64,000 nt of DNA from Nonlabens arenilitoris (GTDB lineage Bacteria; Bacteroidota; Bacteroidia; Flavobacteriales; Flavobacteriaceae), in NCBI RefSeq assembly GCF_002954765.1, contig NZ_MTPW01000001.1:881501-945500 (forward strand). Reading direction: 5' to 3'. Shown here in pieces: positions 54,678-62,573 of this stretch (position 1 is the first letter of the stretch; each line of letters starts with the position of its first letter). The notes under the pieces were generated by a model. That model searched no databases, was not told the origin of the DNA, and was given only the letters and a program-made list of their open reading frames with translations. The translations under genes were made by a program, and so were the position numbers.

Positions 54678-54723
54678 TATGTTGTAGTTAAGTTACAGGC
54701 TGTAAATGTAAGTATCTCAACAC

Positions 54724-55491
54724 TTACACACCGAAGATTTTAGTAGAATTTAAGGTTGTGACCTCTGCAACATGCTCTATACTGGTATCATAAATTTCTG
54801 CTAGCTTTTGTGCCACAAGGGACACATACGCACTTTCATTACGTTTACCTCTATGTGGTACTGGTGCTAGATATGGTGCATCCGTTTCTAGGACGATATG
54901 TTTTAAATCTATTTCTTTTAAAAATTTATCAATCTTACCATTTTTAAATGTGGCTACACCACCTATCCCTAGACTCATTTTTAATTCAATTGCTAGCAAC
55001 GCCTGTTCAAATGTACCTGTAAAACAATGAAATATTCCATTTAAACACGTACCACGGTAAGACTCTAATACCTCAAAAACTTCATCAAACGCATCTCTAC
55101 AATGAATAGCGATAGGTAATTCACGCTCTATAGACCACTCAATTTGAGTTTTAAAAGCCTCAATTTGTTGAACTTTAAACTCATCGCTCCAGTACAAATC
55201 AATACCTATCTCACCTACGGCAACATACTCTTCCTTTCCTAGCATCTCTTTTACATGCGCAAGTTCTTCAACATAATTGTCTTTAACATGAGTAGGATGC
55301 AAACCTGCCATCAAATGAACATTCTCTGGATACTTTCTTTTTAATTCGAGCATCGCAGGAGTGTATGCAGAATCTATTGCAGGAACAAAAAAACGTTCAA
55401 CACCAGCCTCAATGGCTCGCTGCATCATCTCTTTTTGATCTTCATCAAATGCCTCGCTATATAAATGTGTATGTGTATCTGTTAAAATCAT
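54724..55491 (-). CDS. TatD-family metal-dependent hydrolase
   Basis: 255 residues, full length. Metal ligands DTHTHLYS at the N-terminus, AVGEIGIDLYW (Glu), PIAIHCRDAFDEVF (His), GIFHCFTG (His), and LVLETDAPYLAP-like IVLETDAPYLAP (Asp) near the C-terminus. The TatD fold is a metal-dependent DNase/RNase. Divergent from the retropepsin-like gene across a 72-bp gap that holds a perfect dispersed palindrome. Confidence 0.92.
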   Translation of the reverse strand: MILTDTHTHLYSEAFDEDQKEMMQRAIEAGVERFFVPAIDSAYTPAMLELKRKYPENVHLMAGLHPTHVKDNYVEELAHVKEMLGKEEYVAVGEIGIDLYWSDEFKVQQIEAFKTQIEWSIERELPIAIHCRDAFDEVFEVLESYRGTCLNGIFHCFTGTFEQALLAIELKMSLGIGGVATFKNGKIDKFLKEIDLKHIVLETDAPYLAPVPHRGKRNESAYVSLVAQKLAEIYDTSIEHVAEVTTLNSTKIFGV

Positions 55492-55520
55492 TTTGCAAAA
55501 ATAAAGGATTGTTTGAAGTC

Positions 55521-55536
55521 CGCTTTCGCGAAAGCG
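55521..55536. repeat. Dispersed palindrome copy, perfect, between divergent genes
   Basis: CGCTTTCGCGAAAGCG in the tatD / protease gap, 27 bp upstream of the protease ATG at 55564. Confidence 0.92.
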
Positions 55537-55563
55537 TATTTATATTTACCACAAACTATTTAC

Positions 55564-56004
55564 ATGTTTTCACTTAAAAAGACGCTAGAAAGTCGTGGCT
55601 ATCAATCACACATCATAAGACTATCTGAAAAAAGCGGCCATATTATAACTAAAGCGACTATCAACGGTGAGACTGGTCGATTTATCATAGACACAGGTGC
55701 TAGTGCTACTTGTATTAACCAAGAATTATCAGAAAAGTACCAATTAACGTCTGAAGAAATGAATCAACAAATAGGGACTGCAAGCGGCTCCTTAATTCCA
55801 CAAATCGCGCATCACAATATTATGCAGCTAGGAAACTGGATTGATAACGATTGTAGTCTACTCACCATGGATATGAGCTTTATCAATCAGGCTTTAAAAG
55901 CAGAAGGTATGCGTAGTATTCAAGGTTTATTAGGTGCAGATTTTTTAATAAAGTCTAAAGCTATCATTGATTATTCTGGTAAGAAAATCTATTTAAAACA
56001 TTAA
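55564..56004 (+). CDS. Retropepsin-like aspartic protease
   Basis: 146 residues from the ATG at 55564; the longer frame from 55513 encodes palindrome-derived AFAKA and is likely non-coding. Single-domain retropepsin fold: GRFIIDTGASATCIN (catalytic Asp-Thr-Gly) at about 40-54 and the later hydrophobic GLLGADFLIKSKAIIDY. Such one-domain proteins must dimerise to act. No signal peptide. Substrate unknown. Confidence 0.85.
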   Translation: MFSLKKTLESRGYQSHIIRLSEKSGHIITKATINGETGRFIIDTGASATCINQELSEKYQLTSEEMNQQIGTASGSLIPQIAHHNIMQLGNWIDNDCSLLTMDMSFINQALKAEGMRSIQGLLGADFLIKSKAIIDYSGKKIYLKH

Positions 56005-56008
56005 GCAA

Positions 56009-56036
56009 AAAAAGCCTCTTTTACAAGAGGCTTTTT
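56009..56036. terminator. Bidirectional terminator
   Basis: Five As plus GCCTCTT, loop TTAC, AAGAGGC and five Ts; serves the protease gene and, leftward, the DUF6252 gene. Confidence 0.85.
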
Positions 56037-56060
56037 AAGTAATGTTTACAAGAGCAATTC

Positions 56061-56888
56061 TTAATAAAATATTGTGAAGGCTCCACTTGTTATATTAAAA
56101 TCATTAGGTGGTCCAGTCATAAATGAGAACGTACCTGTTACAGAACTAGCGACCGCATCAACAGCTGTTATTTCTAAAGTTCCAGATATTGCTGGTGTAG
56201 GTGTCCCACCAGAAATATAACTTGCGGTATACATTCCTGTACTCGCAAACATATATGTACCTACTGTGATGGTCTCTGGAAAGTTTAACACGATAGAATT
56301 AGCTCCATTTGATGCATTTACCACGATTGCACCACCTGCGTTAATAGGTGATATAACAGATGGTGTGAATGCAACACCGTCTACATTTGCAGCTAGACTA
56401 CTAGCCGTTGCACTGCTACCTGGCCCTATTGGACTGCCAAATGGTACCTGAAATATAACACCTTGACGCATGTAAAGTGAATCAGCATTCATAGGTAAGT
56501 AACTTACAAAAGAAAAAGTACCTGTTAAAGTTCCTGCTGGTGTACCAGCTGACAGTACTACTTGACCAGTACCAGCACCTTCGTTTGTAGAATAAACATC
56601 TGTATTATTAAAAGTATAAACCGCTTCATTAGGTGAACCAGCACCTAGAGGATAGGTACCTGCATTTGCAGATTCTAGATTAAATTGAAGTTGTTCAATT
56701 CTATTCAAACCAGTGATTGTCACTGAGCCGTCTGCGTTTGCCACAGCAGTCATTTGTGTAGACTTGAAGAATTCTCCGTTGCGTACGGCTTGGATTGCTG
56801 GGATGTTATCATCCTCTAAATTGTCTTCACAGGCGGTAAATGCAAATAGCGCAAGTGAATAAATAAAAAGCTGTTTAATCAATCTCAT
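56061..56888 (-). CDS. DUF6252 lipoprotein
   Basis: 275 residues from the ATG at 56888 (MRLIKQLFIYSLALFAFTAC), which gives a lipobox (FTAC); a start at 56969 hides it. Two related beta-sandwich units: ITGLNRIEQLQFNLESANAG and the repeat-like VNASNGANSIVLNFP, with GTLTGTFSFV and SSVTGTFSFM. The DUF6252 pattern is common in Bacteroidota lipoproteins; function unknown. A -7 element lies 20 bp upstream. Confidence 0.75.
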   Translation of the reverse strand: MRLIKQLFIYSLALFAFTACEDNLEDDNIPAIQAVRNGEFFKSTQMTAVANADGSVTITGLNRIEQLQFNLESANAGTYPLGAGSPNEAVYTFNNTDVYSTNEGAGTGQVVLSAGTPAGTLTGTFSFVSYLPMNADSLYMRQGVIFQVPFGSPIGPGSSATASSLAANVDGVAFTPSVISPINAGGAIVVNASNGANSIVLNFPETITVGTYMFASTGMYTASYISGGTPTPAISGTLEITAVDAVASSVTGTFSFMTGPPNDFNITSGAFTIFY

Positions 56889-56907
56889 TCTTAAAAATGT
56901 GTTTGAG

Positions 56908-56915
56908 CAAATGTA
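56908..56915 (-). promoter_or_regulatory. -7 element for DUF6252 gene
   Basis: CAAATGTA on the plus strand, TACATTTG on the minus strand, 20 bp upstream of the ATG at 56888. Confidence 0.5.
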
Positions 56916-56956
56916 AATAAAAATAAAAGATATGATGCTCATTATTAAAATAAGTA

Positions 56957-56964
56957 TATTTTTG
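56957..56964 (+). promoter_or_regulatory. -7 element for rpsP
   Basis: TATTTTTG, 48 bp before the rpsP ATG. A short GGGT/ACCC hairpin lies in the leader at about 56985-56997. Confidence 0.5.
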
Positions 56965-57012
56965 CACACTCAAATTAATAACTCGGGTCGGGCACCCACA
57001 AATTTTAATGAT

Positions 57013-57498
57013 ATGCCAGTAAAAATTAGATTACAAAGACACGGAAAGAAAGGAAAACCTTTTTATTGGATCGTTGCAGCAGATGCACGTTCAAAAAGAG
57101 ATGGTAAATACCTAGATAAAATAGGGACTTATAATCCTAACACTAACCCAGCTACAATCAACTTAGATGTTGATGGTGCTGTAAAATGGTTAGAAAATGG
57201 AGCACAGCCTACAGATACTGCTCGTGCTATTTTAGGTTATAAAGGAGTAATGCTTAAGAAACACCTTAAAGGTGGTGTTAAAAAAGGAGCATTTACTGAA
57301 GAGCAAATGGAAGAAAAGTTCAACGCTTGGTTAACTGAAAAAGAAGCTAAAATATCTGCAAAAGCAGGTGGCCTTCAAAAAGATGCTGATGCAGCTGCTG
57401 CAAAAGCACTAGCAGCAGAAAAAGCTGTTAATGAAGCACGTATCGCTGCAAATGCACCAGTAGTAGAATCTACTGACGCATCTAGTGAAGAAGAATAA
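57013..57498 (+). CDS. rpsP: 30S ribosomal protein S16
   Basis: 161 residues from the ATG at 57013 (MPVKIRLQRHGKKGKPFYW); the longest frame begins at 56932, upstream of the -7 element, and is not used. S16 core covers about 1-85. The remaining ~75 residues are an Ala/Glu/Lys-rich tail (QKDADAAAAKALAAEKAVNE) that is usual in Bacteroidota. rimM follows after 9 bp. Confidence 0.97.
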   Translation: MPVKIRLQRHGKKGKPFYWIVAADARSKRDGKYLDKIGTYNPNTNPATINLDVDGAVKWLENGAQPTDTARAILGYKGVMLKKHLKGGVKKGAFTEEQMEEKFNAWLTEKEAKISAKAGGLQKDADAAAAKALAAEKAVNEARIAANAPVVESTDASSEEE

Positions 57499-57507
57499 AT
57501 TATTATC

Positions 57508-58038
57508 ATGCGTAAGAAAGATTGTTTTTACGTAGGGACAATAGTTAATAAATTTAGCTTCAAAGGTGAGCTATTAGTCAAATTAGACACAGACGAGCCT
57601 GAGCTATTTACAGAAATGGAATCAGTTTTTATCGAAATCGGTAAAAACTTGGTTCCATTTTTTATTGAATCTAGTCAATTACACAAATCCTTATTATTAA
57701 GGGTAAAGTTTGAAGATATCGATGATGAGCCAGCTGCAGACGCATTGATGAAACATGATCTATACCTACCACTCACTGCGCTACCACCTTTAGAAGGCAA
57801 TAAGTTTTATTTTCATGAGATCATTAATTTTAAAATGATCGATCTAAATTATGGAGAAGTAGGAAACATAACAGGTGTTAACGACACCACATCGCAAGCC
57901 TTATTTGAGGTAGATCAAAATGGGATAGAAATCTTAATCCCTATGAATGATGACTTTATAAAGGAAGTTAATCGAGAAAATAAGACCATAACTGTAGACA
58001 CACCAGAAGGGCTTATAGAAATGTACTTATCAGAATAG
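57508..58038 (+). CDS. rimM: 16S rRNA processing protein RimM
   Basis: 176 residues, full length. N-terminal RimM domain with GTIVNKFSFKGELLVKLDTD, then the PRC-barrel with LPPLEGNKFYFHEIIN, and GNITGVNDTTSQALFEV, ILIPMNDDFI. Assists maturation of the 30S head around S19. Lies in the rpsP-rimM pair, with the trmN6-like gene 6 bp after it, one operon. Confidence 0.96.
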   Translation: MRKKDCFYVGTIVNKFSFKGELLVKLDTDEPELFTEMESVFIEIGKNLVPFFIESSQLHKSLLLRVKFEDIDDEPAADALMKHDLYLPLTALPPLEGNKFYFHEIINFKMIDLNYGEVGNITGVNDTTSQALFEVDQNGIEILIPMNDDFIKEVNRENKTITVDTPEGLIEMYLSE

Positions 58039-58044
58039 TAACTT

Positions 58045-58767
58045 ATGAGCGTTTTTAAATTCAAAGAATTTGAAGTTGCTCAAGATCGTTGTGCCCAGAA
58101 AATAGGCACAGATGGCGTTTTACTAGGCGCCTGGGCTAGTAAATACAAAACACCATATAACATATTAGATATAGGAACAGGCACTGGTGTAATAGCTTTA
58201 ATGCTAGCACAACGTTTTCACAACGCACAAATTGAGGCTATAGAACTTGATGAAGATGCCTTTGAACAGGCTGCAACTAATTTTGAGAACGCGCAATGGA
58301 GCGATAGAATGTTTTGCTATCATGCCTCTTTTCAAGAGTTTTTTGAAGAAGTTGATGATACTTATGATTTAATTATAAGCAATCCTCCTTTTTTTGATTC
58401 TGCTAGTATTAATAATAATGCGACGATTGAAAAAAACAGAGAACAAGCACGCTTTGATCAAGCACTACCTTTTGAAGAGTTACTTTACGGCGTTTATAAA
58501 TTACTAGATGACGATGGCATATTCTCTTGCATTATACCATATGAAAGAGAGACACATTTTTTAAAAATCGCTGCTCATTATAAACTCTTTCCATCACGAA
58601 TTACACATGTGAAAGGAACTGATTCTAGTGCTATTAAAAGAAGTTTGTTGGAATTACGCTTTTGCGAAAGCGAGATAAAACCAGATCTACTGACTATAGA
58701 AATAAGTAGACACCAGTACACAAAAGACTATACCAACTTAGTCAGAGATTTCTATTTAAAAATGTAA
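58045..58767 (+). CDS. tRNA1(Val) adenine-N6-methyltransferase-like (YfiC/TrmN6)
   Basis: 240 residues. SAM motif ILDIGTGTGVIALMLAQRF and catalytic NPPFF (in LIISNPPFFDSASI) of N6-adenine methyltransferases, with KIGTDGVLLGAWA typical of YfiC/TrmN6, which methylates A37 of tRNA-Val in E. coli. RFCES near 205-209 is encoded by a one-mismatch palindrome, so the copy contributes to the protein. It follows rimM by 6 bp. Confidence 0.85.
   Translation: MSVFKFKEFEVAQDRCAQKIGTDGVLLGAWASKYKTPYNILDIGTGTGVIALMLAQRFHNAQIEAIELDEDAFEQAATNFENAQWSDRMFCYHASFQEFFEEVDDTYDLIISNPPFFDSASINNNATIEKNREQARFDQALPFEELLYGVYKLLDDDGIFSCIIPYERETHFLKIAAHYKLFPSRITHVKGTDSSAIKRSLLELRFCESEIKPDLLTIEISRHQYTKDYTNLVRDFYLKM
58657..58672. 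repeat. Dispersed palindrome copy, one mismatch, in trmN6-like gene
   Basis: CGCTTTTGCGAAAGCG, preceded by ATTA; read as RFCES. Confidence 0.88.
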
Positions 58768-58823
58768 GTAACACTTTGAGCAACTGAGTTAAGAAAAGTA
58801 TATTTACGCAAACGATTGAAACG

Positions 58824-60002
58824 ATGAAACCAGATTTATTTGAAGCACCAGATTACTATAACCTGGACGACCTTTTAACTGAGGAACATAAAATGATACG
58901 TGATGCTGCCCGTGCATGGGTAAAGCGTGACGTGTCCCCTATTATTGAGCAAGCCGCTCAAGAGGCTAAATTCCCTAAAAGCATCATTCCAGGCCTGGCT
59001 TCGATAGGTGCTTTTGGGCCATATATACCAGAAGAATATGGTGGTGCAGGACTAGATCAAATTTCATATGGTTTAATTATGCAGGAAATTGAACGTGGTG
59101 ATAGTGGAGTACGATCTACTGCCTCGGTTCAATCTTCTTTAGTAATGTATCCTATATGGAAATATGGCACTGAAGAACAAAAGCAAAAGTTTTTACCTAA
59201 ACTAGCTAGCGGTGAGTTTATGGGATCTTTTGGTTTAACTGAACCTGATCACGGATCTAATCCTGGTGGCATGGTTACACGTTTTAAAGATGCTGGTGAT
59301 CATATCATACTCAACGGTGCAAAACTATGGATTTCAAATAGTCCTTTTTGTGATGTAGCAGTAGTATGGGCTAAAGATGAGAATGACCGTATTCATGGAG
59401 TACTAGTGGAGCGCGGTATGGAAGGTTTTACTACTCCAGAAACTCATAATAAATGGTCTCTACGAGCTAGCGCAACTGGCGAATTAATTTTTCAAGATGT
59501 AAAAATCCCAAAATCAAATATTTTACCAGGCCGCAGTGGACTGGGCGCACCTTTGAGCTGTCTAGATAGTGCACGTTTTGGTATCGCATGGGGCGCGATA
59601 GGTGCTGCTATGGACTGTTATGATACCGCTTTAAGATATTCTAAGGAACGTATCCAATTCGGTAAACCTATTGCTGGTTTTCAACTTCAACAAAAAAAAC
59701 TAGCTGAAATGATAACCGAAATCACAAAAGCTCAATTACTAGCATGGCGATTAGGTGTATTACGTGAGGAAGGTAAAGCTACCAGTGCACAAATATCTAT
59801 GGCAAAACGTAATAATGTTGAAATAGCCATTAACATCGCTAGAGAAGCAAGACAAATGCTTGGAGGAATGGGAATTACTGGCGAGTATAGCATCATGCGC
59901 CATTCTATGAACTTAGAGAGTGTTATTACTTATGAAGGTACACATGATATTCACTTGTTGATTACAGGACTAGATATTACAGGAGAAAACGCCTTTTCTT
60001 AA
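58824..60002 (+). CDS. Acyl-CoA dehydrogenase, glutaryl-CoA dehydrogenase-like
   Basis: 392 residues. FAD and substrate motifs: FGLTEPDHGSNPGGM, LWISNSPFCDVAVVWA, the RGMEGFTTPE stretch, RIQFGKPIAGFQLQQKKLAEM and RQMLGGMGITGEYSI. Catalytic Glu371 is in TYEGTHDIHLL. The sequence is closest in my memory to glutaryl-CoA dehydrogenase (lysine/tryptophan degradation), but other substrates are possible. Electrons would go to EtfAB encoded at 25.6-27.4 kb. The -7 region before it is imperfect (TATATTTA). Confidence 0.85.
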   Translation: MKPDLFEAPDYYNLDDLLTEEHKMIRDAARAWVKRDVSPIIEQAAQEAKFPKSIIPGLASIGAFGPYIPEEYGGAGLDQISYGLIMQEIERGDSGVRSTASVQSSLVMYPIWKYGTEEQKQKFLPKLASGEFMGSFGLTEPDHGSNPGGMVTRFKDAGDHIILNGAKLWISNSPFCDVAVVWAKDENDRIHGVLVERGMEGFTTPETHNKWSLRASATGELIFQDVKIPKSNILPGRSGLGAPLSCLDSARFGIAWGAIGAAMDCYDTALRYSKERIQFGKPIAGFQLQQKKLAEMITEITKAQLLAWRLGVLREEGKATSAQISMAKRNNVEIAINIAREARQMLGGMGITGEYSIMRHSMNLESVITYEGTHDIHLLITGLDITGENAFS

Positions 60003-60018
60003 TCCATACTTTATTCAT

Positions 60019-60050
60019 AAAAAAACCGATTCTATCGAATCGGTTTTTTT
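60019..60050. terminator. Bidirectional terminator
   Basis: Seven As plus CCGATTC, loop TATC, GAATCGG and seven Ts, between convergent acyl-CoA dehydrogenase and NifU-like genes. Confidence 0.93.
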
Positions 60051-60062
60051 ATTATTCAGAAT

Positions 60063-60344
60063 TTATAGCTCTATATTATCTCTATATTCTTCTTTTAAAT
60101 CCTGTCCTGAAATATCTATAACACTTTCTATTTGAGGAGCATGCTTTTTAATAGTAAGCTCAACACCAGATTTTAAGGTCATTTGATTAACATGACAACC
60201 TACACAGGTCCCTAATAAACGGACTGTGACATATTTATCATCCCTAATATCAACGAGCTCGATATCACCAGCATCGCGTTGTAAAAAAGGCCTGATTTCT
60301 TCTAGTCCAGCTTCAACAGCAGTTTTAAGTTCGGTTCCTGTCAT
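60063..60344 (-). CDS. NifU C-terminal-type iron-sulfur scaffold protein
   Basis: 93 residues: one Nfu domain. The cluster-binding CVGC is in LLGTCVGCHVNQMTLKSGVE, followed by VELTIKKHAPQIESVI. Such small Nfu proteins transfer 4Fe-4S clusters to target enzymes. The gene is 4 bp downstream of the Mrp-like ATPase gene, so both act in iron-sulfur assembly, and the window contains clients such as HemW. Confidence 0.92.
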   Translation of the reverse strand: MTGTELKTAVEAGLEEIRPFLQRDAGDIELVDIRDDKYVTVRLLGTCVGCHVNQMTLKSGVELTIKKHAPQIESVIDISGQDLKEEYRDNIEL

Positions 60345-60348
60345 AATA

Positions 60349-61488
60349 TTATTTATTTACAGCACTACATCCTGCCATAGTAGTTATCTCTATAGCTCGG
60401 GTAGGTGGCAATGCACTATTACGTCGTACAGTTTGTTCAACGACGTTTTTAGTTATTTCAGTGAACGCAGTTTCGATTTCAGTCCCATCTTGTAAGGCAG
60501 CAGGTCTTCCTATATCACCTGCTTCTCTAATGGTTTGCTGCAATGGTAATTCACCCAAAAATGGAATACCTAAATCTTCTGCTAGATGTTTTGCTCCATC
60601 TTTACCAAAAATATGATATTTATTCTCTGGTAATTCTGGTGGCGTAAAATATGCCATATTCTCAACGATACCTAACACTGGTACGTTAATGCTTTCTTGT
60701 TGAAACATAGCAACACCTTTACGCGCATCAGCTAGAGCAACATTTTGCGGTGTACTGACAACAACAGCACCTGTAAGAGGTAATGACTGCATGATAGAAA
60801 GGTGTATATCACCTGTGCCTGGTGGCAAATCCACAACTAGAAAATCTAGATTACCCCATGCGGCATCAAAAATCATTTGATTTAATGCTTTTGCAGCCAT
60901 AGGTCCACGCCATACTACAGCCTGATCTGGCTGTGTAAAGAACCCTATTGACAGAATTTTAACTCCATAGCTCTCAACAGGTTTCATCTTAGACTTACCA
61001 TCTACATTTACAGACAAAGGCTTTTCATTAACCACGTCAAACATGATTGTTGCACTAGGCCCATAGATATCGGCATCTAATAGTCCTACTTTGAAACCCA
61101 TCTTTGCGAGCGAAACTGCTAGATTTGCAGTGACTGTAGATTTACCTACTCCACCTTTACCAGATGCTACTGCAATAATATTATCTATTCCAGGAATAGG
61201 TTTTCCTTTAATTTCTGGAGCTTTATTTTGAGTAACCGGTGCTTCAACCTTAAGATTTACTTTTATCTGTGCCTTATCATAAACTTCTTTATGAATAGCC
61301 TGTAGTATGGAGACCTCTGTTTTCTTTTTTGCCTGTAGACTAGGATTATCAATAGTGACATCTACCACTACCTCATCGCCAAAAACGAGTACATTTTTAA
61401 TAGCACCACTTTCTACCATATTTTGTCCATGACCAGGAACCGATATGGTTTCTAGCGCCTTCATCACTTGTTGTTTTTCTATTTTCAT
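60349..61488 (-). CDS. Mrp/ApbC iron-sulfur cluster carrier ATPase
   Basis: 379 residues. N-terminal MIP18/DUF59 domain (about 1-80), then the ParA-like ATPase with KGGVGKS at 111-117, LLDADIYGPSATIMF, and VDLPPGTGDIHLS (about 226-238). The C-terminal Cys pair of some homologues is not evident (only MAGCSAVNK). Acts as an iron-sulfur carrier. It lies 4 bp upstream of the Nfu gene. Confidence 0.93.
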   Translation of the reverse strand: MKIEKQQVMKALETISVPGHGQNMVESGAIKNVLVFGDEVVVDVTIDNPSLQAKKKTEVSILQAIHKEVYDKAQIKVNLKVEAPVTQNKAPEIKGKPIPGIDNIIAVASGKGGVGKSTVTANLAVSLAKMGFKVGLLDADIYGPSATIMFDVVNEKPLSVNVDGKSKMKPVESYGVKILSIGFFTQPDQAVVWRGPMAAKALNQMIFDAAWGNLDFLVVDLPPGTGDIHLSIMQSLPLTGAVVVSTPQNVALADARKGVAMFQQESINVPVLGIVENMAYFTPPELPENKYHIFGKDGAKHLAEDLGIPFLGELPLQQTIREAGDIGRPAALQDGTEIETAFTEITKNVVEQTVRRNSALPPTRAIEITTMAGCSAVNK

Positions 61489-61506
61489 AGCTTCTTTAGA
61501 ATGCTA

Positions 61507-61514
61507 CAAAGATA
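61507..61514 (-). promoter_or_regulatory. -7 element for the Mrp-Nfu operon
   Basis: CAAAGATA on the plus strand, TATCTTTG on the minus strand, 19 bp upstream of the ATG at 61488. A CAA (TTG on minus) is 24 nt further, slightly long. Confidence 0.5.
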
Positions 61515-61578
61515 AGCAGCAAGACAGTTAATTAAAAGCAATCTAAATAAGAAACTGATAATCTGTTGTTAAGAATTA

Positions 61579-61594
61579 CGCTTTCGCGTAAGCG
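61579..61594. repeat. Dispersed palindrome copy, one mismatch, intergenic
   Basis: CGCTTTCGCGTAAGCG preceded by ATTA, 19 bp beyond the stop of the alkyltransferase-like gene; A-to-T at position 11. Confidence 0.88.
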
Positions 61595-61612
61595 AAGTCT
61601 AGGTAATCTCAA

Positions 61613-61957
61613 TTAATCTTTAAAAACTGGTAGTTCTAGATTAGGATCCCAATATATTTCTTGAAAATTTTGAACCTGATCCTCAATTACTTCAATACCT
61701 TCACTTTCTAAAAGCTGTTGCATGAGATGAGTGCCTTGAAAATGATGTTTACCTGTTAATAAACCGTTGCGATTTACCACACGTTGTGATGGTATATCAG
61801 GCATATTATGACTGGCATTCATAGCATATCCTACAGTTCTACTACTGCGCGGCGCACCTATGTATCGTGCTATGGCACCATAACTAGTAACACGACCGTG
61901 TGGGATTTGCTTTACCACTATAAATACTCGTTTATAAAAATCGCTAGAAGACTTCAT
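61613..61957 (-). CDS. Alkyltransferase-like protein (MGMT family, no acceptor Cys)
   Basis: 114 residues: the O6-methylguanine-DNA methyltransferase DNA-binding domain only. The active-site PCHRV of true methyltransferases is PSQRVVNRNG (Ser57), so it cannot accept an alkyl group. GRVTSYGAIARYIGAPRSSRTVGYAM and the arginine finger are intact. Like Atl1 proteins it should bind alkylated DNA and mark it for nucleotide-excision repair. Start overlaps the LysE-like gene by 14 bp. Confidence 0.88.
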   Translation of the reverse strand: MKSSSDFYKRVFIVVKQIPHGRVTSYGAIARYIGAPRSSRTVGYAMNASHNMPDIPSQRVVNRNGLLTGKHHFQGTHLMQQLLESEGIEVIEDQVQNFQEIYWDPNLELPVFKD

Positions 61958-62573
61958 AGATGCGTATCAAAGTAAATAATGCAATAACCATAGTTAATGC
62001 TGATAAGATATAATTAATTTTACGAGCAAAGGTATGACTGTCAAAACCGAACTTTTTAACATATTTAATATATGCAAATAGCATCATAAAGGTTCCCAAT
62101 GAGGCTCCTAAAATAAATAAATGCGCCATAGGATACTCAAATGTAAATAATCCACGACCTGCTAAGAATGAGCTAAAACCAATATAAAAAGGAATAGGAA
62201 AGATATTTAAGGCAGATAGTATTATTCCCTGACTAAACAGTTTAACATCTGATTTATCAACGGGCTGGATATCTGGAGAATTATCTAATCTAGCTTTTAT
62301 GAAAAAGAAAATTGATAATGCTATAAACACGGTTATCGCAAACTTTTCTAAGGTGATTAAGATATCTGGGTTATCATTAAGCAACTTAGAGAAGAATACA
62401 CCTACATAAACTTGCGCAATAACAACAATCGCAGCTCCTAATGCAAATACAACTGCGGCACGTCTACTTTGTTTTACACTTATTTTGGCCGCTGTTAAGT
62501 TTAAAAGTCCTGGTGGAATTACACCTACAAAACCAACGCAAAAACCAAAAATAAAATGTAAAAATGTAATCAT
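61944..62573 (-). CDS. LysE-family membrane exporter
   Basis: 209 residues, six membrane helices. FCVGFVGVIPPGLLNLTAAK at the N-terminus is the LysE/RhtB-type signature (PGP region), followed by helices near 40-60, 70-92, 110-130, 145-168 and 188-207. Members export amino acids or related compounds; substrate cannot be inferred here. trmB lies directly upstream with no gap, and the alkyltransferase-like gene overlaps downstream. Confidence 0.82.
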   Translation of the reverse strand: MITFLHFIFGFCVGFVGVIPPGLLNLTAAKISVKQSRRAAVVFALGAAIVVIAQVYVGVFFSKLLNDNPDILITLEKFAITVFIALSIFFFIKARLDNSPDIQPVDKSDVKLFSQGIILSALNIFPIPFYIGFSSFLAGRGLFTFEYPMAHLFILGASLGTFMMLFAYIKYVKKFGFDSHTFARKINYILSALTMVIALFTLIRIYEVF

